Assembly: GCA_051010095.1 (NCBI GenBank)
Contig: JBPCVX010000107.1
Location: forward strand, 1 to 7,446
Direction: 5' to 3'
DNA from: CAJQND01 sp051010095
GTDB lineage: Bacteria; Pseudomonadota; Alphaproteobacteria; Rhizobiales; CAJQND01
Length of the DNA: 7,446 bases
Of the stretch, positions 1 through 4,550 are shown one piece after another. The notes under the pieces are model-generated. The model worked only from the letters and a program-made list of their open reading frames with translations. It was not told the origin of the DNA and searched no databases. The position numbers and the translations under genes were made by a program. Each line of letters starts with the position of its first letter. The stretch's first letter is position 1.

Positions 1-63
1 GCTTTTCATTAACGATGCCGAGTGCTTCGGCAAGCGCACCATTGAGCGCTGTGATTAGAGCGT

Positions 64-165
64 CTATGCGCCAATTTTACCAAGTTCTTCAATTTTCTTT
101 TTAACGCGTGCAACCTCGTCGAGTGTGTCTTGAACGGGCTTCGGTAAAGTTGTTTCTTCGGGCAA
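64..165 (-). CDS. Small acidic/lysine-rich ORF, possibly the 5' part of a frameshifted gene
   Basis: This is a 33-codon frame beginning at TTG (165-163). A strong ribosome binding site, GGAGGG, lies six bases upstream. The product starts MPEETTLPKPVQDTLDEVAR, continues with a lysine/glutamate helix (VKKKIEELGK), and stops at TAG (66-64). It looks protein-like: amphipathic and charged, with a proline-containing N-terminus. I do not recognise the family. Immediately past the stop, another minus-strand frame (64 down to 1) reads DALITALNGALAEALGIVNEK, which looks like a continuation of the same helix. The gene may therefore be one base out of frame and run off the left edge. Alternatively, the 33-aa product is complete and an unrelated plus-strand gene ends at the TAG at 56-58. 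A longer minus-strand frame over 9-251 has an implausible composition and is not preferred. Existence is uncertain and function unknown. Confidence 0.35.
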   Translation of the reverse strand: MPEETTLPKPVQDTLDEVARVKKKIEELGKIGA

Positions 166-230
166 TTTAAACCCTCCCAAATTTCGGCGCAGGCCTGGTT
201 AAACATACACCCCACCAATCGTGCGTTTTT

Positions 231-236
231 ATTATA
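231..236 (-). promoter_or_regulatory. Candidate -10 element TATAAT for the leftward small ORF
   Basis: Read on the minus strand, the hexamer is a perfect TATAAT within an AT-rich stretch (roughly 229-260). It would start transcription near 224 and leave a leader of about 60 nt before the TTG start at 165. No convincing -35 lies 16-18 bp upstream, so this rests on the -10 and AT-richness alone. The remaining bases of 166-303 hold no gene that I can support. Confidence 0.22.
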
Positions 237-303
237 TTTTTTGCATAACAAATTAAATTACGACACATTGCATTCGCGCGCAATTTTGCACATAAGTGTG
301 CTG

Positions 304-888
304 ATGCTAACCTTCGCGACTGCTCTCTTTTTCATGATCATCACGCCAGGACCTGGTGTTCTCACCACGGCAGGCGTTGGATCGGCATTTGGGTACCGTC
401 CTGGCCTGATTTTCCTTACCGGCCTTTTCATCGGCACCAATCTGGTGGCGCTCGCGGTTGTTTCTGGGCTGGCAGCGATTGTATTTTCGGTGCCCGTATT
501 GCGCACCGTTCTGCTTGTCGCCTCGGCTGCATATTTGCTTTATCTCGCTTTTCGTATCGCCACAGCAGGCGCTCAAATCAGGTTCATCGAGAAAGCGCGG
601 CCGCCCGGGTTGATGGGCGGCATTGCGCTGCAGGCGATTAATCCGAAAGCCTATGCTGTGAACACCACGCTGTTTACAGGCTTCCCGTTTTGGCCAGACA
701 ATCTGTTCATTGAAACCCTCATCAAGTTCGCCATCATGAACGCAGTGTGGATACCGGTGCACTTGGTGTGGTTGTGGGCGGGGGTTGGTCTCAAGCGCCT
801 GGACCTGCCCGACAACGTGCAGTTCGCAATTAATATAGGAATGGCTGTCGCAATGGTGCTTGTCGTTGCGCTGGCTATTCTGCCATAG
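304..888 (+). CDS. LysE/RhtB-family amino acid (or small-metabolite) exporter
   Basis: The 194-aa product is an inner-membrane secondary exporter of the LysE/RhtB superfamily, whose members expel amino acids such as lysine, homoserine and threonine; its own substrate cannot be read from sequence. Seen directly: an N-terminal hydrophobic helix with the family TPGP motif (residues 14-17); hydrophobic segments near 1-20, 35-60, 65-85, 136-160 and 172-193; and the conserved NPK motif (113-115, in AINPKAYAVN). Length matches the family (about 190-210 aa). ATG 304 is chosen because the family normally begins a few residues before the TPGP helix. An in-frame GTG at 298 would add only two residues, while opening at 241 would add an atypical non-membrane leader. 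No clear Shine-Dalgarno is visible. The gene is monocistronic, and its last 14 nt overlap the 3' end of convergent yidD. Confidence 0.87.
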   Translation: MLTFATALFFMIITPGPGVLTTAGVGSAFGYRPGLIFLTGLFIGTNLVALAVVSGLAAIVFSVPVLRTVLLVASAAYLLYLAFRIATAGAQIRFIEKARPPGLMGGIALQAINPKAYAVNTTLFTGFPFWPDNLFIETLIKFAIMNAVWIPVHLVWLWAGVGLKRLDLPDNVQFAINIGMAVAMVLVVALAILP

Positions 889-1141
889 GGTTTTGGCCAT
901 ATTTCCAGTAGCGCCAGATCAATGGATCATATCGCGGCACCTCATCTGGAACGTTATCGATGCCGTGAGTTCCCCACGGGTTACAGCGCAGAACTCTGAA
1001 CAACCCTAACCAAACACCGGCCCATGCGCCGTGTATCTCAATCGCCTCTTTTGCATATGCCGAGCAGCTGGGCACATGGCGGCACGTGCGCCCCATGATC
1101 GCGGAAAGTGTGAGTTGGTAAACGCGAATGAGCGCCATCAT
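875..1141 (-). CDS. yidD: YidD, membrane protein insertion efficiency factor
   Basis: YidD is a small amphipathic inner-membrane-associated protein that helps YidC/Sec insert membrane proteins. The 88-aa frame from ATG 1141 carries the family signature: an N-terminal helix MMALIRVYQLTLSAIMG, then CRHVPSCSAYAKEAI (C-x5-C with PSCSxYA), then the WLGLFRVLRCNPWG block and an acidic VPDE tail, plus about 20 aromatic and basic residues. The start is uncertain. The frame stays open to a TTG at 1210, giving 111 aa and overlapping the upstream scaffold gene by 38 nt. ATG 1141 (or the adjacent ATG 1138) fits the usual short YidD N-terminus and leaves 31 nt after the scaffold stop, but no start has a good Shine-Dalgarno. 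yidD is best known beside rpmH-rnpA-yidC; here it follows an Fe-S scaffold gene and is probably co-transcribed with it. Confidence 0.87.
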   Translation of the reverse strand: MMALIRVYQLTLSAIMGRTCRHVPSCSAYAKEAIEIHGAWAGVWLGLFRVLRCNPWGTHGIDNVPDEVPRYDPLIWRYWKYGQNPMAE

Positions 1142-1172
1142 CGCGCGAGCGATTAATCCAGGATTTGGCGCG

Positions 1173-1625
1173 TTAGCTTGCTGCACTTGCCTCTGGCACG
1201 CCAGCCTCAATTTGATTTACCGCATCGACGACGGCATCGAATGTAAGAAGTGTTGATGCATGGCGCGCTTTAAAATCGCGCACCGGGATAAGCACCTCAA
1301 GATCAGCCCATTTACCGGTTGGCGCATCGCCCCCATCCTTCAACATGGCGTTCATTTGATCGCGCACTTCGCGCAATTCTTCTGGTGTTGAGCCGATCAC
1401 ATGTCGCGCCATAATCGACGATGAGGCCTGGCCGAGCGCACATGCCTTAACATCGTGGGCGAATGCACTGACTGTGCCATCTTTCATACTAAGATCGACG
1501 GTTACTTTTGAGCCACATAGCTTAGAATGTGCCTTGGCCGTGGCGTCAGGCGCATCAAGCCTGCCGAGATGTGGGATATCTGCGGCAAACTGAAGGATCT
1601 TTTTATTGTAAATTTCGTTCAACAT
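1173..1625 (-). CDS. IscU/NifU-N-like iron-sulfur cluster assembly scaffold protein with altered ligand set
   Basis: The 150-aa product belongs to the IscU/SufU/NifU N-terminal scaffold fold, on which [2Fe-2S] clusters are built in the cytoplasm. Seen directly (numbering from ATG 1625): MLNEIYNKKILQFAADIPHL at the N-terminus, Cys37 in KLCGSKVTV, Cys62 in KACALGQASSSI (aligning with IscU's GCGSAIASSS), and His122 in ARHASTLL. Canonical IscU uses Cys-Gly-Asp, Cys and His-Cys. Here the Asp is Ser39 and the third Cys is Ala123, with the His kept. Such divergence appears typical of a separate alphaproteobacterial subgroup, so scaffold activity is plausible but unproven. ATG 1625 is preferred to a GTG three codons upstream because the family starts near this tyrosine-containing segment. 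The gene is transcribed divergently from folE and leads yidD. Confidence 0.86.
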   Translation of the reverse strand: MLNEIYNKKILQFAADIPHLGRLDAPDATAKAHSKLCGSKVTVDLSMKDGTVSAFAHDVKACALGQASSSIMARHVIGSTPEELREVRDQMNAMLKDGGDAPTGKWADLEVLIPVRDFKARHASTLLTFDAVVDAVNQIEAGVPEASAAS

Positions 1626-1661
1626 GCTGGACACTATGGCAATTCAGGCGTTCAATCACAA

Positions 1662-1682
1662 TATGACCTCTATATAGTCATA
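1662..1682. repeat. Inverted repeat TATGAC-N9-GTCATA over the scaffold-gene promoter
   Basis: Arms 1662-1667 and 1677-1682 are perfect six-base reverse complements with a nine-base AT-rich spacer. The repeat covers the candidate -10 of the IscU-like gene, where a repressor would act. It is not the RirA iron-responsive operator: that consensus is TGA-N9-TCA, whereas here TGA and TCA are 11 bp apart. The regulator is unknown. Confidence 0.38.
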
Positions 1683-1699
1683 CAAACGGGCTTCATCAA
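1671..1699 (-). promoter_or_regulatory. Candidate sigma-70-type promoter for the IscU-like gene-yidD unit
   Basis: On the minus strand, TTGATG (1699-1694) and TATATA (1676-1671) are separated by exactly 17 bp, close to the housekeeping consensus. Transcription would begin near 1664, about 40 nt before ATG 1625. The candidate -10 lies inside the inverted repeat at 1662-1682. Confidence 0.4.
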
Positions 1700-1703
1700 T
1701 GTG

Positions 1704-1732
1704 TTGCAGGCGACATGATCCCCGTGATAAGG
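1704..1732 (+). promoter_or_regulatory. Weak candidate promoter for folE-hisI
   Basis: TTGCAG (1704-1709) and ATAAGG (1727-1732) are 17 bp apart. The -35 is reasonable and the -10 poor. Start would fall near 1739, giving a leader of about 47 nt before folE. The folE ribosome binding site AAGGA lies at about 1772-1776, a normal distance from ATG 1786. Confidence 0.22.
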
Positions 1733-1785
1733 AACGCCAGCGGCAGGCACATTTAGTCTGTTGAATAATTTAAGGAAGTTGCGCG

Positions 1786-2394
1786 ATGGACGCAGTCGTT
1801 GAAAGTGACAAAATCAGCAAAATGCCTACCGAAGAAGAGGCAAAACAAGCGGTGCGCACGCTTATCGCGTGGTCTGGGGATGACCCTGACCGCGAAGGCC
1901 TTTTGGACACGCCAAAACGCGTTGTAAAAGCCTATCGCGAATTCTTTTCGGGTTACGATGAAGACCCGGTCGCCGTGCTGTCGCGCACCTTTGAAGAGGC
2001 TGGTGGCTACGATGATATCGTGATGCTGCGCGATATCGATTTTAACTCTCACTGCGAACATCACGTAATCCCGTTTATCGGCAAAGCACATATCGCTTAT
2101 TTCCCGACTGACCGGGTTGTAGGCATCTCTAAACTTGCGCGCGTTGTTGAGATTTATGCACGCCGTCTTCAGACGCAAGAGACCATGACCGCTCAAGTAA
2201 GCGATGCAATTGAAGAAGCGCTCGCACCAAAAGGGTCGGCTATAATGATCGACGCCGTGCACCAGTGCATGTCATTGCGCGGCATTCAGAAGCGTAATGT
2301 TTCAACGATCACCACAAAATTCACCGGCATCTTTAAAGAAGACGTGGCGCTGCAAGCCCGGTTTCTGGAGCTGGTGCGCACAAGCACCATGTAA
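1786..2394 (+). CDS. folE: GTP cyclohydrolase I (FolE, zinc-dependent type IA)
   Basis: FolE converts GTP to 7,8-dihydroneopterin triphosphate and formate, the first step to tetrahydrofolate (and, in some bacteria, to queuosine and biopterin), as a cytosolic oligomer. The 202-aa length is normal. Zinc ligands are visible: Cys90 and His93 in NSHCEHHVIPF and Cys161 in HQCMSLRG, with catalytic-region His159. Also conserved are DTPKRVVKAY (41-50), GISKLARVVEIYARRLQTQE (113-132) and the C-terminal RNVSTITTKFTGIF block. ATG 1786 is preceded by an AAGGA ribosome binding site. The gene is divergent from the Fe-S scaffold gene, and hisI follows after 5 nt, which suggests one transcript. The intact Cys/His set marks a zinc enzyme, not the metal-promiscuous FolE2 type. 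Confidence 0.97.
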   Translation: MDAVVESDKISKMPTEEEAKQAVRTLIAWSGDDPDREGLLDTPKRVVKAYREFFSGYDEDPVAVLSRTFEEAGGYDDIVMLRDIDFNSHCEHHVIPFIGKAHIAYFPTDRVVGISKLARVVEIYARRLQTQETMTAQVSDAIEEALAPKGSAIMIDAVHQCMSLRGIQKRNVSTITTKFTGIFKEDVALQARFLELVRTSTM

Positions 2395-2399
2395 CCGCC

Positions 2400-2807
2400 A
2401 TGTCCTCTGTTGAGGAAAGCACAAGCTTCTCACCAAAATTCTCCGCAGATGGCCTGCTGCCAGTCATCACAAGCGACGCCATAACAGGCGATGTTCTCAT
2501 GTTCGCCTACATGAATGAGGACGCACTTAAGCTTTCTCTCGATACTGGTGAGGTTCACTACTTCTCCCGCTCACGTCAAAAAATTTGGCACAAAGGAGAA
2601 AGCTCCGGTAACACCCAAAAAATTATCGAAATGCGCACTGATTGCGACCAAGACGTTCTATTGGTGCGCGTCGAACAAAAAGGTGGCGCAGCTTGCCACA
2701 CGGGGCGGCGTTCGTGTTTTTACCGGACCGTTGGAAAAGACGGAAAAACCCTGACAATTACGGACAATGAAAAGCTTTTTGATCCAGACGAGGTTTATAA
2801 GAGCTAA
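2400..2807 (+). CDS. hisI: Phosphoribosyl-AMP cyclohydrolase (HisI)
   Basis: HisI opens the adenine ring of phosphoribosyl-AMP, the third step of histidine biosynthesis, in the cytosol. The 135-aa protein is the stand-alone cyclohydrolase without the HisE pyrophosphohydrolase domain found in enteric HisIE. Seen directly: DVLMFAYMNEDAL (31-43), the HYFSRSRQKIWHKGESSG substrate loop (53-70), the Mg-binding DCDQD (81-85) whose Cys82 is also a zinc ligand, and AACHTGRRSCF with zinc ligands Cys99 and Cys106. ATG 2400 begins 5 nt after the folE stop; with no strong ribosome binding site of its own, translation is probably coupled to folE. Its stop codon overlaps the convergent metZ stop by 4 nt (shared CTAA), leaving no room for an intergenic terminator. 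Other histidine genes must lie elsewhere. Confidence 0.97.
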   Translation: MSSVEESTSFSPKFSADGLLPVITSDAITGDVLMFAYMNEDALKLSLDTGEVHYFSRSRQKIWHKGESSGNTQKIIEMRTDCDQDVLLVRVEQKGGAACHTGRRSCFYRTVGKDGKTLTITDNEKLFDPDEVYKS

Positions 2808-3991
2808 GCAGACAGTGCCTGCGCCAGATCTTCCTTCAGATCATCAATATCCTCAAGGCCGACCGACAATCTCAGCATCGATTCTGTAATGCCTACAGCG
2901 GCACGGCCCTCTTCGCCCAGATTGCGGTGGGTGGTGGAGGCTGGATGGGTAATCAGTGACTTTGAATCACCTAAATTGTTTGAAATATCGATGACTTGAA
3001 GACGGCGCAAAATATCAAAGGCCACATCTCGTTCGCCATCCACCTCAAAGGTCACCATGGTGCCGCCTGCACTCATCTGCTTTTGGCAAAGGTTAACTTG
3101 TGGATGGCTTTCGAGCTCGGGGTAGAGAACGGTTTTAACAACGCTCTGTTCACTCATCCATTCTGCAATATCTTTCGCCGCCGCACTTTGATGATCGACC
3201 CGCAAACGCAGTGTCTCTAGGCCCTTTAGCATGATCCAGGCATTAAACGGCGAAAGAGATGGCCCAGTATGGCGCAAGAACGGTTTCAGTTGTTCTTCCT
3301 TGAATTCTTCCGTGGAGAGAATTGCACCGCCGAGACACCTTCCCTGCCCGTCAATGTGCTTAGTGCCGGAATAGGCAACCACATCAGCGCCCAGCTCGAG
3401 CGGTTTTTGCAAGATAGGCGTGGCAAACACATTATCCACCACAACGCACGCACCAACTTTGCGCGCCATTTCGGCAACGGCGGCAATATCTGTCATCTCA
3501 AGCATTGGATTAGACGGCGTTTCAAGGAAAACCAACTTCGTGTCTGGCTTTATCGCTTCATTCCACTCATCCAGATTTCGGCCATCAACAATTGTCGCCT
3601 TCACACCGAAGCGCGGTAAAATATTGCTGACGATCTGATAACAAGAGCCGAAGAGCGCGCGGGAGGAAACAATGTGATCACCTGCGCTCACCTGGCAGGC
3701 AAGTGCCCCAAACATTGCCGACATACCGGACGCAGTGGCGTAACACGCCTCAGCGCCTTCGAGCAGGCGCATACGCTGTTCAAACATTTCAACAGTTGGG
3801 TTGCCATAACGCGCATAGACAAAACCTTCTGCTTCGCCCGCAAACCGCGCAGCAGCCGTTTCCCCATCCGGATAAACAAAGCCGGAGTTCATATAGATCG
3901 GCTCAGCAGTTTCTCCGTTGTGCGAACGATCAAGCCCGCCACGCACCAGCTTCGTCGCTTCGCGCCAGCTCTTTTCTGTCCCCTCGCTCAT
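2804..3991 (-). CDS. metZ: O-succinylhomoserine sulfhydrylase (MetZ), PLP-dependent
   Basis: MetZ joins O-succinylhomoserine and sulfide directly to homocysteine, bypassing cystathionine on the way to methionine; it is a cytosolic PLP enzyme of the Cys/Met metabolism family. The 395-aa length is typical. Seen directly: phosphate-binding YARYGNPT (59-66; Tyr59, Arg61), the ASGM loop (87-90), ETPSNP (157-162), cofactor-ring Asp186 in VVDNVFATP, and the PLP lysine Lys211 in YSGTKHIDGQGR. The C-terminal SLITHPASTTH and LRLSVGLED blocks are intact. SGFVYPDGETAAARFAGE near the N-terminus fits MetZ better than MetB or the O-acetylhomoserine enzyme, though substrate choice cannot be proven from sequence. 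The gene lies 18 nt downstream of the rhodanese gene, almost certainly in one operon, which suggests a link to sulfane-sulfur or sulfide supply. The 3' end overlaps hisI by 4 nt. Confidence 0.95.
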   Translation of the reverse strand: MSEGTEKSWREATKLVRGGLDRSHNGETAEPIYMNSGFVYPDGETAAARFAGEAEGFVYARYGNPTVEMFEQRMRLLEGAEACYATASGMSAMFGALACQVSAGDHIVSSRALFGSCYQIVSNILPRFGVKATIVDGRNLDEWNEAIKPDTKLVFLETPSNPMLEMTDIAAVAEMARKVGACVVVDNVFATPILQKPLELGADVVAYSGTKHIDGQGRCLGGAILSTEEFKEEQLKPFLRHTGPSLSPFNAWIMLKGLETLRLRVDHQSAAAKDIAEWMSEQSVVKTVLYPELESHPQVNLCQKQMSAGGTMVTFEVDGERDVAFDILRRLQVIDISNNLGDSKSLITHPASTTHRNLGEEGRAAVGITESMLRLSVGLEDIDDLKEDLAQALSA

Positions 3992-4009
3992 ACTCTTTAT
4001 CCCTAATCT

Positions 4010-4411
4010 TTAGCCTTGATGCCAGGGCAATCCGGCCACCTTCCAGCCCCCAACCGTGCCGCGATGCCCTTCTTCGCTCTTGTCGCCTTCAAAACCTTCC
4101 AACACGTTGAAAGCGTTCTCATAACCCGCCGCGGTTAAGGCTTCTGCGGCTGCAATTGAGCGCACGCCAGAACGACAGAGTGTAAAGATCTTCGCTTTTT
4201 TGGAAACACCCGCTTCTTCAACAGATTCGACAAATGCGTCATTTATTTCCATGGTTGGAAATTTCTGCCACTCCACCCGTAACAGACGCTCGACCGCTGG
4301 AATACCAACGAAATTCCACTCTGGAACTGTGCGCACATCAATCAATACCGCATCACTATCAGCCTTCATTTGTTCGTAGGCTTCACTTGGTTTCACGTCG
4401 CCCTTGTACAT
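4010..4411 (-). CDS. Single-domain rhodanese-like sulfurtransferase
   Basis: The 133-aa protein is one rhodanese domain with no signal peptide, so it is probably cytosolic. Such proteins carry sulfane sulfur on an active-site cysteine as a persulfide. Seen directly: the domain opening with AVLIDVRTVPEW (21-32), the active-site loop CRSGVRS with Cys79, the following helix IAAAEALTAAGYENAFNVLEG, and the typical GWKVAGLPWHQG C-terminus. The cysteine and the loop arginines are all present, so catalysis is likely. ATG 4411 has a good ribosome binding site (AGAGGA, about six bases upstream). It is the first gene of a unit with metZ, 18 nt downstream. It may deliver or detoxify sulfur around homocysteine synthesis; that role is inferred from context. 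The acceptor is unknown. Confidence 0.93.
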   Translation of the reverse strand: MYKGDVKPSEAYEQMKADSDAVLIDVRTVPEWNFVGIPAVERLLRVEWQKFPTMEINDAFVESVEEAGVSKKAKIFTLCRSGVRSIAAAEALTAAGYENAFNVLEGFEGDKSEEGHRGTVGGWKVAGLPWHQG

Positions 4412-4441
4412 ATAATTCCTCTACAGTTGAGTGTTCGTCAC

Positions 4442-4459
4442 AAAGAACAAGTGTTCTTT
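4442..4459. promoter_or_regulatory. Perfect 18-bp dyad AAAGAACA-AG-TGTTCTTT, likely operator
   Basis: Eight-base arms (4442-4449 and 4452-4459) are exact reverse complements around a two-base centre. The dyad sits in the 139-nt region between the divergent rhodanese-metZ and CDGSH-GltS genes. Its centre (4450.5) coincides with the expected start site of the leftward promoter, ideal for repression. It lies about 74 bp upstream of the predicted rightward start, where an activator could bind. As an RNA hairpin it would be AU-rich and lacks a following T-run, so an operator is more likely than a terminator. It contains GAAC-N4-GTTC, resembling the Gram-positive LexA box, but alphaproteobacterial LexA uses direct GTTC-N7-GTTC. 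The binding protein is unknown. Confidence 0.55.
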
Positions 4460-4485
4460 ATATCAAACTTTCACATTTACGCCAG
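4457..4485 (-). promoter_or_regulatory. Candidate promoter for rhodanese-metZ
   Basis: On the minus strand, TATAAA (4462-4457) has CTGGCG (4485-4480) 17 bp upstream. The -10 is good and the -35 weak, which would suit an activated or tightly repressed promoter. Start near 4450 gives a leader of about 39 nt. The 18-bp dyad overlaps the last three bases of the -10 and the start site. Confidence 0.32.
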
Positions 4486-4490
4486 TGTTA

Positions 4491-4518
4491 TTGAACGACT
4501 CCAGATTAGATGTATTCT
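4491..4518 (+). promoter_or_regulatory. Candidate promoter for the CDGSH-GltS gene
   Basis: TTGAAC (4491-4496) and TATTCT (4513-4518) are separated by 16 bp, with start expected near 4525. The leader would be about 26 nt and contain the AAGGA ribosome binding site (4540-4544), six bases before ATG 4551. A GACTC site (4497-4501), the GANTC target of the alphaproteobacterial methylase CcrM, lies in the spacer next to the -35. Confidence 0.33.
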
Positions 4519-4550
4519 AAGTTTTTACCATATCCCCATAAGGACCATTC

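Noticed and set aside
9..251. Minus-strand 80-aa open frame beginning MLCKKYNKNARL
   Set aside because: The composition is arginine/histidine/cysteine-rich with no domain-like pattern, and its start has no good ribosome binding site. The overlapping frame at 64-165 is better supported.
307..900. Long minus-strand open frame opposite the LysE-family gene
   Set aside because: Rich in His, Arg and Gln with no recognisable domain. The plus strand has the TPGP and NPK exporter motifs.
1664..1680. RirA iron-responsive operator in the scaffold-gene promoter
   Set aside because: The consensus is TGA-N9-TCA; here the spacing is 11, so it is reported only as an unassigned inverted repeat.
1753..2262. 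Minus-strand 169-aa open frame opposite folE
   Set aside because: It mirrors folE, which has all zinc ligands and a good ribosome binding site; the antisense product resembles nothing.
4445..4456. LexA/SOS box in the rhodanese promoter region
   Set aside because: GAAC-N4-GTTC fits Gram-positive LexA. Alphaproteobacterial LexA binds direct GTTC-N7-GTTC, and no SOS gene is adjacent.
4442..4462. Intrinsic terminator at the 18-bp dyad
   Set aside because: It lies upstream of both divergent genes, the stem is AU-rich, and only three Ts end the arm with no proper U-tract.
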